A stretch of 64,000 nucleotides of DNA from Diospyros lotus (taxonomy: Eukaryota; Streptophyta; Magnoliopsida; Ericales; Ebenaceae). Positions 23,700 to 34,546 of this stretch are shown here, in pieces (position 1 is the first letter of the stretch; each line of letters opens with the position of its first letter). The stretch covers positions 37,697,191 through 37,761,190 of the forward strand of contig NC_068346.1 of assembly GCF_014633365.1 (NCBI RefSeq), given 5' to 3'. The translations under genes were made by a program, and so were the position numbers. The notes below the pieces were generated by a model. The model worked only from the letters and a program-made list of their open reading frames with translations. It ran no database searches and was not told the DNA's origin.

Positions 23700-23925
23700 A
23701 AGAAGTCGACTTCTGCCTTGGAAAGTTGACTCCTGATTTGCCAAAAGTCAACTTTTGGAAAATCAATTTAGTTGACCTAGCTGAGAGCAAATTATGTAGA
23801 ATTGATCCATCTGAGAGCTATTTTTTGGGAAGTCGACTCTTGCTTAGAGAAGTCAATTTTTAGCCTTAGAAGTCGACTCTCATTCAAATGGAAGTCGACT
23901 CCCCATTAGGAAAGTCGACTTTCCG
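23700..23925 (+). repeat. GTCGAC palindrome cluster in S1 LTR
   Basis: Five exact GTCGAC cores, mostly as AAGTCGACT(C/T), and four near-matches (GTTGAC, GTCAAC, GTCAAT) within about 225 bp upstream of the presumed promoter. Confidence 0.85.
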
Positions 23926-24517
23926 AGCCCAATGGTCAATTTTATTTACTATTATACAGATCGTCCAACATGATCTATAAATACTTGGGGCTCGAAATGG
24001 TGAAAGAGTTTTTGCATTTCTAAATATCTAAAGCACACACAAGCTCTCAAGCTCTCTTAATCAAATTTCCAAGTAAATCTAAGGCTCTCAAGCTTCATTT
24101 CCCATTCATCCAGGAGCCTCAAGGCAAAGTGTAGAAAAGCTACTCAAACCAAATCCAAATATCTTAATCAACTGAGGTTATTGTAATATTTTTTTTATCA
24201 TTGATTTGTACATTTGTGTCCAAGAGTGGACAAATACTTGTATCAATTTAAACTATTGTTGTGGATTGTTTTAGTTGCCTAGAATTGTTTAAAATCTAGG
24301 TGTGTACTAGTTTCCAAGGTGAGCTAAGGGAAAACCTTAGTGTTGGATTTAGTGGAACCCCAAGAGTGGTTAGACCTTGGGAGAGTGGATTAAGTGTTTG
24401 GGATACGCCGAACCACTACATATTGTGTGTTGTTTATTGCCATTCTTTCTCTTGTATTGCTATATCTTGTGGCTTGCAATAATAACAATCTCACTTATAC
24501 ATATTTATAGAAGCTTA

Positions 24518-25545
24518 GGTGGTGTTCTCTTTGTGTTTGAGTTTTGTGTTTTGAGTTTTGAATTCATTTTGAGTTTTGTGTTTTGAGTGTCTGTTTTGAA
24601 ATTTTTAAAAATGCGTTCTTTTTGTCATTCTGAAAAATTATTTCTCAAAACAGAAAATTAGAAAACGCGTTTACTTTGAAATTTTAAAAACGATTTTTTT
24701 TTTTGTTATTATGATATTTTATTTAATAAATTATAAATTTGATTCAAAATTTTAAACTATAAAATAAAATAAAATAAATCAACAACCTTATAAATATCAT
24801 TTAAAAAAATTAATACAAATAAAATATATCACATATTCAGTTTAATAAATAAATAAAGTAAAAAAATTAAATAACAAAACAAAAAATCAAATCAGCCGCA
24901 ACTCATCTCATCTTCTTCGTTCTAGGGTTTTGGGGGGGGGGGGGGGGGGGGGGGCGGGTGGCCGCGGTGGCTATGGCAGTGAGGGGCGCTGGTCGCGATA
25001 CTGTCGCGGTGGCGATGGGGGGCTGGTCGCGATGGAGGTGGGGGGGGCTGGTCGCGGTGGCGTTGGCTGTGGGGTTGAAGGTGGCGGAGGGGGGTGCTGG
25101 TCGCGGTGGCGGCTATGGGGTTGAAGGTCGATGATGGTGGTTGCGGTACTGGTCGCAGTGGCGTTGAGGGGCGCTGGTTGTGGTGGTGGTGGAGTTGAAG
25201 GTCGGCGGCAGCGGTGGCTATGGCTGTCGATGGCCAGAAGAGGAGAGCGAGAACAGAGAGAAGATGGGGGGAGAAGGAGAGAGAGAGAGGGGGGGGAAGT
25301 GGGTCTGCGTGTGCCCGCCGGGGGGGGGTTGGGGGCTGTTTTCCGCGTTTTCAAAATGTTTTGTGTTTTCAGTGTATTTTCACTGAAAACGCCCAAAACA
25401 ACATTTTGTTGTTTTGAGTTTCCTTAACAAAATTTTTAATTGTTTTTAAAAACGCGTTTTGAAAAATGATAAAGAGAACGCATTTTCAATGTTTTCAAAA
25501 ACTGAAAATAGAAAACGGCCCGAAAACGGGAAAGAGAACAGGCCC
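24518..25545. mobile_element. Tourist/Harbinger-type MITE in S1 3' LTR
   Basis: 1028 bp with ends GGTGGTGTTCTCTTT and AAAGAGAACAGGCCC (reverse complement GGGCCTGTTCTCTTT), flanked by TTA (24515-24517 and 25546-25548). The 5' LTR of S1 lacks it, which proves insertion. The outer parts are AT-rich with TTTTGAGTTTTGTG repeats. The centre is G-rich with a G homopolymer and GGTCGCGGTGGCG-like repeats. Open frames in the centre (24930-25427) are glycine-rich and low complexity, and no transposase is seen. Confidence 0.88.
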
Positions 25546-25661
25546 TTAGTTTTCATAAAATTATATATCAAGGATTTTCATTAATAAAATTACAAAAATT
25601 TTAATCACTCAATTTATCTCCCACCCCCCTTCTTGAGTGGCCATTTCCAAAGGGACCAACA

Positions 25662-27081
25662 ATATAGATTCCACGTAGGCAAGGGTAAAGGGCTACAAAA
25701 AATATCTTCCTTATCTCTCTTTTACTCCCCTAAAGGTGATTTTTGGTAAAGAAGGTTGATTCTCAAAGAATGATACATCTATACTTACAAAGAAAAAAAA
25801 AATTAGTGACTGAATCGAAACACTTATGCCCTTTTTTATTAGGTGCATAACCTATGACAACACATTTTTCAATGTTTGGATCGAATTTGGACGGAGAATT
25901 GTTAGGTATGTAAACATAGCATGTGCAGCTAAAAATTTTTAAAGGAAGGTTTGAGTTCAAAAGACATGTGGGAAAAGATTTTTTTAAAATAATTTAAAGG
26001 AGTCTCAAACTTCAAAACCTGTGTTGGCATTCTATTTATCAAATAACATGAAGTTAAAATAGCCTCACGCCATAGATATTTAGGAATATGCATAAAAAAC
26101 AAAATAGCACATGCTACTTCAAGTAGGTGTCTATTTTTTTGATCAACAATTCCATTTTGTTGAGGTGTTTCTCGACATGTGGATTGATGAATGATACATT
26201 TTTCTTTCACAAATTTTTCCAAACATTCGTTGAAATATTTAGTTCCATTATTAGTGCAAAGAATACCAATTTTTGTTTGAAATGGTTTTTAATCATGCTG
26301 CAAAACTCTTTGATCAAGTGTTCAACTTTAGACTTTTTACTTAATAGATATACCAAACATAAATGTGTATGATCATCTATAAAGGTTACAAATCATTTTT
26401 TTCTAGAAAGTGCATTGACTCTAGATGGCCCCCAAAGATCACTATGAATCAAATAAAAAGGTTTTGCTCCGTAACAAGTTTTTAGAGAAAATGTAACACG
26501 CTGACTTTGACAATTGGCAGATTTCACATTAAAATTTTGAAAAAATCCATTCCTTTAAACAAGTTAAGAAACAAGTGTCTAAGATATGGAACACTTGGAT
26601 GCCCTAATCTACAATGCCATAGCATTATTTCATTATAAATTGAGATTGAACAAATACAACTTAAGCCCTGAGCTTTTTTATTACCGAAGGCAATTTTTTC
26701 AAAGTAATAAAGCCCATTCATTCCTCTAGCACTACCAATCATCTTTCCCAAGTTCTATTCTTGAAAGATACAATGAGAGAGGTAAAAAATGACACAACAA
26801 TTACAATCCTGATATAATTTACTAACTGATAGAAGATTGTATGCAAGCTTAGGAACATGAAAGACAAATTTAAGGGTAATATTAGCATAAACTTTTATTT
26901 GGTCTTTGCCTGCAATAGGAGAGTAACTACCATCTGGTATTCTGATTTTTTCAGCACCCGTACAAGGGAAATAGGTACTAAACAAATGAGGAACACTTGT
27001 TATGTGGTTAGATGCTCCTGAATCAATGATCTAAGGAGTAGATTTGGAAAAAAACTGAGAGTGCATTAGGATTACTACCTG
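25662..27081 (-). pseudogene. pol: Minus-strand copia protease and integrase fragment (I)
   Basis: Read right to left: IIDSGASNHITS (protease, preceded by a stop at 27031-27033 in place of Trp), HVPKLAYNLLSVSKL, GMNGLYYFE, integrase WHCRLGHPSVPYLRH, then PQQNGIVDQKNRHLLEVA (the Glu of ERKNR reads Asp-Gln), YLINRMPTQVLK, and VVIGYAPNKKGHKC. Stops and frameshifts are frequent. S1's 3' LTR abuts its left end. No LTR is seen. Confidence 0.82.
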
Positions 27082-27253
27082 TTTGTTCCAAGAATTGTTC
27101 AGCAAGCACTAGGTGACCCGAATTGGAAGTTAACAATTATGGAAGAGATGAATGCACTCAAGAAAAATGATACATGGAGTGTGGTTGATCTACCAATAGA
27201 TAAAATGACTATTGGTTGCAAATGAGTGTTCATAATAAAGTGTAAAGTAGATG
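27082..27253 (+). pseudogene. pol: Plus-strand copia RT N-terminal fragment
   Basis: Reads PRIVQQALGDPNWKLTIMEE, KKNDTWSVVDLP and IGCK-stop-VF, the start of copia RT, with Trp replaced by a stop at 27223-27225 (TGG to TGA). It lies head-to-head with fragment I, so an inversion or independent insertion joins them at about 27080. The S2 sequence begins right after VDG. Confidence 0.75.
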
Positions 27254-28585
27254 GTGATGAATCACATGATAGTTCGGTTTTAATGATGAAATCAACCTCT
27301 TGCTTTTGCAAAATGTCTTACATTAAAAGCGATTTGTCATTTCCATTTCCAAAATCAAAGCATAATCTTTTTCAAAAAGGTTGTAAAAGCCGTTAGGCAT
27401 TTTGTTCCAAAAGAAGCTTGTGTTTTTAATTTTCTGTAAGCCATCTGTCGACTGGTCAATTTGATCTGTCGACCGGTTTTATATATTAGATCATTTGTCG
27501 ATTGATGGTTTTCCATCTGTCGACCGACAGAATGATTGTAAATCAAAAGACCATCATCTGTCGACAGATTACTTGTCATCTGTCGACTGATCCTTTGTTC
27601 TATCCTTAATCTGTTGACCAATGTCTATGCATTTGTCGACTGGTAGTATAGGTCTTCTGAGAATGGCTTCATCTATAGACCGATGTTCAAACATCTGTCG
27701 ACCGATCATATATCTTTACAAGAAACTGTCGACCGATGCTCTTGCATCTGTCGACCGGCAGAATGCAAATCCCTAATGCTTCTTATGCGATCAAGCCATC
27801 TGTAGACCGATGCCTATGTATTTGTCGATCGGTAGAATGCTTACCCAAGGAACTGTCGACAGATTCAAACGATCTGTCGACTAGAATTCTAAATTTTACT
27901 AATCTATCGACCGTTTTCTTCGCAGAGACACATAACGGCTAGTTCAGCTTTTGCTCTCAAGTGCTCTCTCCACTAACAACGGTTTGATTCAATCATGGGC
28001 TCTCAAGAGGCTATATATATATATGTCATTTGGGGACTACAAGTGGTTCAAGAAATCAATCTACAAGCTCCCAAGTACAAAAATCTTCATTGGTAAAGTT
28101 GTTCTATTTTTTAAGGCATTGTGTTCATCTTGTGTAATCCTTTCTTTTTCATGCCTTGCCTTAATCTTTGAGAGAACTTGTAACTGAGAAGATTGTTTCT
28201 CAGATCCTCTCGTATATTACAACATCTTACATAATCCTAGCTTGTATTGCTAAAGAGCTTACTTTGTTTGTAAGAGGTTTTGGAACACCTAGTTTTTCTT
28301 AGAGGGCTTGCTTGTTCAAGCAAGAGGTTTGTATCTTCCTAGCTTAGTGCTAGAGGGCCTATCACGTGTGATAGGAGAGTTATAGTATTTTGTTTGAAAA
28401 TCCTTAGTGAGGAGTTAAGGTAGTAGATTAGGCTTAGTCAAGCCGAACCACTATAACTCATTGTGTTCTTTTGTGTTTGTGTCTCTTACCTCTTCATTGT
28501 CAACACCTCTCTTTATCAAAAGAATTTTTAAATATACCAATTCACCCCCCTCTTGGTACTTGCCATTGATTATTCAAATCTAACA
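27254..28585 (+). repeat. 5' LTR of S2 (left end approximate)
   Basis: Ends AAATCTAACA two bases before TGGTATCAGAGCC. Contains the GTCGAC cluster, then a TATATATATAT box near 28015. There is no second copy to fix the left border. Confidence 0.7.
27440..27912 (+). repeat. GTCGAC palindrome cluster in S2 LTR
   Basis: Eleven exact GTCGAC cores, usually as ATCTGTCGAC(C/T)G, plus six one-base or two-base variants over about 470 bp. Pairs often face each other around spacers of 15-30 bp, allowing hairpins. Confidence 0.9.
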
Positions 28586-28587
28586 AT

Positions 28588-28603
28588 TGGTATCAGAGCC
28601 AAG
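28588..28603 (+). other. Primer-binding site of S2
   Basis: TGGTATCAGAGCCAAG, two bases after the LTR, perfect to the plant copia consensus. Confidence 0.85.
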
Positions 28604-28652
28604 TGCCCATCCAGTTTAAACAGGTCTAACAACCTAGGGACAAGATCCATCT

Positions 28653-30249
28653 ATGGCTCATTTGGCTAGTTCATCCCATTCCGAGGGTCAAAGTACCACT
28701 CGTCCTCCTCTATTTGATGGTACTAACTATAACTACTAGAAAGCAAGAATGCAAATCTATCTTATGCAGGATTCTCCTCTTATGCAAGCCATCAAGAAGC
28801 AAATCACATTAGCCAACATGGAGAAAATAGAGACTTGGACAGCAGAGGAAAGGAGAAATACGAAAATCAATGCAAAAGCAATGAATGCACTGATATGTGC
28901 CCTAAGTGCCGAAGAATTCAACCGTATCTCTACTTGCAAGACCGCCAAAGAAATATGGGACAAACTAGAGGTAACACATGAAGGTACAAAGCAAGTAAAA
29001 GAAACAAAAATTAGTTTGCTTGTTCATGATTATGAATTATTTTCTATGAAGGATGATGAGTCTATAAAAGATATGTTTACTAGGTTCAATGATATAGTTT
29101 CAAGTTTAGAATCTCTAGGAAAAACATATCCAAATGCAGAAAAAAGTTAGAAAAGTCTTGAGGAGTCTTCCTAGAAATTGGGATCCAAAAGTCACCGCCA
29201 TAACGGAAGCCAAAGATATGGACACAACAACTTTTGATACCTTGTTAGGATCACTAATGACTCATGAGATTTTGATGAAAAGAAATGATTTAGATGAATC
29301 AAAGAAAAATAAAAATATAGCCTTTAAAGTAGAAACCAACAACCAAGAATCACAAGATAGTGAGGACGAACACTTTGCAATGTTTACTAGGAGATTCAAT
29401 AGATTCATGAGAAATCGAAAATTCAATCAAAAAGGGCGCTTTAAGAAAGATAATGAACAAAAAGAAGAAGGTACTAAAGAAATTAAATGTTATCAATGTA
29501 AGAAAGCAGGTCATGTAAGATCTGAATGCCCTTCCTTGAAGAGAAATGAGTGGAAAGGGAAGAAGAAAGCCTTAGCCGTGTGGAGTGAGAATGACTTCTC
29601 CTCGAAAGATGAAGATCAACATGAAGAAGTTGCCAACCTTTGTCTTAAGGCCAATATTGAAGAAGTAAGTCTCTCTAAACCTTCGAATTTTACCCTTGAA
29701 GAACTACAAGATGCATTAAATGAAATTATGAATGAGTTTGAAGAAGTTAGTTTCAAGTACAATGTTCTAAGGAAGAAATCTAAATCATTAGATAGTTAAG
29801 TAAGAATATTGCAAGAAGAAAAAGTCTCTTGGATGAATGAGAAAAAGGACCTAGTAAGTAAAATTGAAATTCTCATCAAACAAAATCTTGACTTAAAAGA
29901 ATCTTTAGAAAAACTTGTTGAAGGGAAAAAGAAACTTGAAATGATCCTAGGAGCTCAAAGAAGCTATGGAGACAAACAGGGACTGAGTTTTGATCCATGT
30001 CTAGATAATCAAAGCAAAACTATTTTTGTAAAAGCTTCATGTCAAAAACCGAAAGATCATTTTCGTAAACCATTCTTTTCAAAGAATAGGATCACATGTT
30101 ATTATTGTGGGAGACATAATCACTCTATCAAAAAATGTTTCATAAGAAACAATCCACATAGATATAAGCAAATTTGGGTACCAAAAATAGAGTTGTATAC
30201 TAACATGAATGGACCCAAAAAGGGTTGGGTACCAAAGGAAGCAACTTGA
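28653..30249 (+). pseudogene. gag: Sirevirus gag (S2)
   Basis: Start ATG opens MAHLASSSHSEG, then PPLFDGTNYNY with a Trp-to-stop change at 28737-28739. The gag core (EIWDKLEVTHEGTKQVKETK) ends at a frameshift near 29140. Afterwards one frame runs to 30249 with a single stop at 29797-29799. Zinc knuckle 1 CYQCKKAGHVRSEC and knuckle 2 CYYCGRHNHSIKKC are intact, with a long charged coiled coil between them (about 29690-29960). Two spaced knuckles and this coiled coil are typical of Sirevirus gag. The end GWVPKEAT precedes protease. Confidence 0.9.
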
Positions 30250-30313
30250 TTGCTTATGTGACAGGTTGCTCTTGCTACAAATGTTGTGAGGAGTAAGTGG
30301 CTGCTCAAAACAC

Positions 30314-33304
30314 ATGACCGGAGATGAACGACTCTTAAACAACATCACCTACAAACAAGGAGGTAATGTTGTTTATGGTGACAACTCAAAAGGTAAAATC
30401 CGTGGTATTGGCTCTATATGTTTTCCAAAATTTATATTTGAAAATGTTGCTTTGGTAGATGGTCTTAAACACAATTTAATCAGTATAAGTCAATTGTGTG
30501 ACAATGGAAATAAAGTATGTTTTAACACCTATGCATGTGAAGTATCTTGTCTAAAAACAAATGAACTAAAGATTGTAGGAAATAGAATTGATAACGTATA
30601 CATAATTTTCCTAGACCTATCCTTATCTAGTATAGAAAGATGTCTAATAACCTCCATATCTCAGAATACTTGGTTATGGCATAGTAGACTAGGTCATGCT
30701 AGCATGAATCTTGTAAACAAATTATCTAAGCATGATCTTGTTAAAGGGCTACCTAAGTTGAAATGTGAAAGAGATCATATCTGTGATGCATGTATGAAAG
30801 GCAAGCAAATAAGTATATCCTTCAAACCTTCTAATGAAGTCTCAACATCTAGACCTTTAATGTTACTTCACTTAGATCTTTTTGGACCAATGAGAACTCA
30901 AAGCCTAGGAGGTAAACACTATACTCTTGTAATTGTAGATGACTACTCTAGATTTACTTGGGTAATATTCCTTGCATCCAAAAATGAAACATTCAAACAA
31001 TTCAAAATCTTTTGCAAAAGAGTTCAAAAAGACAAGGGAATATGTATTTCAAAGATTAGGAGTGATCATGGAAGAGAATTTGAAAATGAATACTTCAAAT
31101 ATTTTTGTGAAAATAATGGTATTGAACATAACTTTTCTTGTGATAGAACCCCTCAACAAAATGGAGTAGTTGAAAGGAAAAATAGGTCTTTACAAGAAAT
31201 GGCTAGGACCATGTTGTGCGACAAAAATCTCCTTAAAAATCTTTGGGCAGGAGCTATAAATACAGCTTGCTATATTCTGAATAGAGTTTCCATAAGACCT
31301 ATCTTAAAGAAAACTCCATATGAATTATATAAAGGAAGAAAACCTAATATCTCGTACTTCCACATTTTTGGGAGCAAATGTTTCATTCTAAATAATAAAG
31401 ATGCCCTAGGAAAATTCGATTCAAAATGTGATGAGGGTATATTCTTAGGATACTCAGTACTAAGTAAGGCATATAGAGTTTTCAACAAAAAGACATTAGC
31501 AATAGAAGAATCTATTCAAGTAAAAGTTGATGATACAAACTCTTTTGTCCAAAAAACTCAAGAAGAAGATGAAAACGAATTAAGCCAAAACCTTAGAAAA
31601 CTCTCTCTAGATCAACCTTCAAATAGCCAAGGTCAAAATGAAGAAATTTTATCTCAAGAAGAAAAAGAGCCATTATTTCCAAGAGAAAGAAAATATGTAG
31701 AGAATAATGATATTTTAGGAGATCCTTCTAAAGGAATTAGGATAAGAGCATCTATTAGAAATGAATGCCAATATGTTGCCTTTATATCTCAAATAGAACC
31801 TAAAAACATTAAGGATGCCTTAAAAGATGAAAATTGGATTATTGCTATGCAAGAAGAATTAAATCAATTTGAAAGAAATGAAGTATGGAAATTGGTGCCT
31901 CGACCTAAAGATCATCCAACTATAGGAACAAAGTGGGTATTTAGAAACAAAATGGACGAAAATGGAATTGTTACAAGAAATAAAGCAAGGCTAGTGGCTC
32001 AAGGATATAGTCAAGAAGAAGGAATAGATTATGATGAAACCTATGCCCCCGTAGCTAGACTTGAAGCCATAAGAATGCTATTGTCATTTGCATGTTACAA
32101 AGATTTTAAACTATATCAAATGGATGTTAAGAGCGCCTTTCTAAATGGTTACATAAATGAGGAAGTATATGTAGAACAACCCTCGGGTTTTGAAGACCCA
32201 AAATTTGAGGATCAGGTATTCAAACTATCTAAAGCATTATATGGTTTAAAACAAGCCCCTAGAGCTTGGTTTGAAAGGCTTAGCAAATTCCTTATTGAAA
32301 AAGAATTTAAAAGAGGGCAAAGAGATACAACCTTATTCATAAAATTACAAGACAAAGATATTTTATTAGTTCAAATAGATGTTGATGATATTATTTTTGG
32401 GTCAACTAATAAATCTTTATGTGATAATTTTGCAAATCTAATGCAAGGGGAGTTTGAAATGAGTATGATGGGAGAATTGAAATATTTCCTTGGATTACAA
32501 ATTAGACAAGAAGATGAAGGGATCTATATATCTCAATAAAAATACATTAAGGATCTTCTTAAGAAATTCAATGTTCAAGATAGCAAACCTATAGCTACTC
32601 CCATGAGCAGTTTAGTATACCTAGACAAAGATGAGATAGGACAAAAAGTAGACATTAAGCTATTTAGAAGCATGATTGGGTCTCTATTATATTTAACCGC
32701 AAGTAGGCCGGATATTATGTTTAGTGTTTGCTTATGTGCTAGATTTCAATCCGATCCTAAAAAGTCTCATTTGAAAGCAGTAAAACGAATTTTTAGATAC
32801 TTAAAAGGGTCATTTAATTTAGAACTATTCTACCCTAAGTCAAATGAATTCTATCTTGAAGCTTATTCCGATGTCGACTATGATGGGTGCAAAATTGATA
32901 GAAAAAGCACTAGTGGCTCATGCCAGTTTCTAGGCTATTATCTAGTATCGTGGTCAAGTAGAAAGCAAAATACCATCGCACTCTCTTCCACCAAAGCTGA
33001 ATATGTAGTAGCTGGAAGTTGTTGTGCTCAAATCTTATGGATAAAGCATCAATTAGAAGACTATGGCATAAAGCTTCATAATATTCCCATAAAGTGTGAT
33101 AACACAAGTGCAATAGCCTTAACCAAAAATCCTATATTCCATGCTCAAACTAAGCACATTGAGGTTAAACATCACTTCATCAGAGATCATGTGCAGAAAG
33201 GTGATATAGAACTTGATTTCATAGATAAAAATCATCAAATTGCCGATATTTTTACAAAACCCCTTGACAAAGGAAAGTTTGAATATTTTAGAAGCAAATT
33301 ATGA
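30314..33304 (+). pseudogene. pol: Sirevirus pol (S2), one in-frame stop
   Basis: Open for 741 codons, stopped at 32537-32539 (ISQ-stop-KYIKDLL), then open in the same frame to 33304. Just upstream the protease reads [10 protein letters not shown], so the catalytic Asp is missing. Integrase is complete in its motifs: [45 protein letters not shown] has [20 protein letters not shown], but the catalytic box reads QIDVDD, a Tyr-to-Asp change at 32378-32380 where YVDD is expected. RNase H (YSDVDYDGC, SSTKAEYV, HIEVKHHFIRDHV, IADIFTKPL) is full length. Confidence 0.92.
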
Positions 33305-33720
33305 ATGATGATTCATAAATGTGATAATTAAATGAATTTTTGTCGTGTGCCTGAGATTCTAATCATTATTCTTTATAATGGCCAAAAGTACTAATCTGTC
33401 GATAGATGATATTTAACTGTCGACCGATTATACAAATTTGTGAAAACTGTTGACCCTATTCATGAGATCAATAAATCAAGCTTCAAGCTTCAAGGACTAA
33501 GCCTCTTCTTAATCGGGTAAACTAATTCCAAGTTACTTGAACAAAGGATTCTATTCGATTTATTTCTCTATTTTGTTCAAATTCCTATACATGGAGGGAT
33601 GTTCCATGCCTATATAAAATCCTTCTTATAGTAGTTGAGGGGATGCTATGTTTTGTAGAATAAAAAATTTTCTGAATTAGTTGAGTGTCTTCTTGACTTC
33701 TCTATAATTTCTAACCTTAC
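33305..33720 (+). other. S2 post-pol sequence and possible LTR remnant
   Basis: Carries one exact GTCGAC and two variants at 33396-33455, mirroring the post-pol cluster of S1. After about 33460 the sequence (CCTATATAAAATCC at about 33610) could be part of an unrelated LTR, but no partner is present. Confidence 0.45.
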
Positions 33721-34546
33721 ATTCGTTAGTGGATTCCGTAGTATTTGGTGGCCTCGGTTGTTGTCTTTGGTTACATTCTCCCCCCGTCCGCCGTCAATCA
33801 CCTTTCAGTTATTCTTTTTGTACTGATGAACAATATAATTATTATTTCCTTGCAAGAGACACCAAGAATTTGACTGCAACGCTACTGTTCGGTATCTTCT
33901 TTTCTGATCAGAGATCACCGAATGGCGGCATATATGAAATCGTTCGATTACCCATTTCATGTATTATAAAACATTTAGGTCGAGGTAACTGTCCCAGTGG
34001 GATCATTCTTGGTCTTGGACGCTGATGCAATAATAAAATAGAATTCCTCACGCCCGCCATTGTCGCTCATGTGTATTTGTTTTTTCAAGCATAAAGCTAC
34101 ATTATGATCTTATTGTCACAAAATGTCAGCATCATATAAATGTATACAGGAAAGTAACATGAATTCTTGCAGCATCATATGAACGTACGATGCAAAGTAT
34201 ATTTAATTATGGGTCAACGGTGGGTTTCTCTTTTGATGACGTGGGTAAGAAGTTGTTTAGCATTTAAGACACCAAAGGCTTGCTGTCAACATCAACAAGA
34301 AAATATTTCACTTAGTAAAGAAGTTCAGTAACAGGCCTACCAACCAATGCATCTCACTGTCTCAGTCTTTCAATCTTTTCAATTTTCAAAGTGATATGAT
34401 GACAGTTAATTTTATGTTGGAAATTTCTTTGTTGCTGTACTTTCTCCATTGTTTGATAGATTTAGCTAAATATGAAACTAAGATTGGATCCCGGCTGGCT
34501 CCATATACTATAAAGAGATGAAAATTAACAATAGATAGGACCTTAC
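33721..34546. other. Unassigned low-TE sequence
   Basis: No recognisable gene or transposon. An open frame at 33729-34025 has no motif I recognise. May be intronic sequence of the MADS-type gene on the minus strand, by position only. Confidence 0.4.

Larger units (their letters stand above)
1846..25661 (+). mobile_element. Sirevirus-type Ty1/copia retrotransposon S1 (host of nested insertions)
   Basis: Recognised as a Sirevirus by its gag (CCHC knuckle followed by a charged coiled coil), pol of the SIRE/Maximus type, an env-like region after pol, several polypurine tracts before the 3' LTR, and LTR ends of the form AATTCACCCCTCCC...CCAACA followed by ATTGGTATC. The pieces are gag 2403-3919, integrase 8176-9121, RT/RNase H 14225-16098, env-like 16264-17560, 3' UTR 23115-23476 and 3' LTR 23477-25661. 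Removing A2 restores the continuous frame [17 protein letters not shown]. The 5' LTR has lost roughly its first 730 bp, so only the right flank (ATATA) of a possible target duplication remains. Confidence 0.88.
23477..25661 (+). repeat. 3' LTR of S1, interrupted by a MITE
   Basis: Starts TGTTGAGTC after the polypurine tract and ends AAAGGGACCAACA, as does the 5' LTR. Length without the MITE is about 1.15 kb. Holds a GTCGAC-type repeat cluster at 23700-23925 and a likely TATA region CTATAAATACTTGG near 23971. Confidence 0.9.
27254..33460 (+). mobile_element. Sirevirus-type Ty1/copia retrotransposon S2, 3' LTR missing
   Basis: 5' LTR, primer-binding site, long gag with two zinc knuckles and a coiled coil, and a nearly open pol of SIRE type. 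The LTR end carries AATTCACCCCCCTCTTGG, as in Sireviruses, before CTAACA. It has no visible env-like region or 3' LTR; the Sirevirus-like sequence fades at about 33460. The left end is set by the end of the RT fragment and is approximate. Confidence 0.85.

Noticed and set aside
24930..25427. Gly-rich open frames on both strands
   Set aside because: Low-complexity core of the Tourist-like MITE, including a G homopolymer.
27440..27912. Possible CRISPR-like or minisatellite array
   Set aside because: Repeat units are short palindromes with irregular spacing and no unique spacers between constant repeats, within a plant LTR.
33729..34025. 98-aa open frame
   Set aside because: No recognisable domain, no splice support and no conserved motif; left as unassigned sequence.
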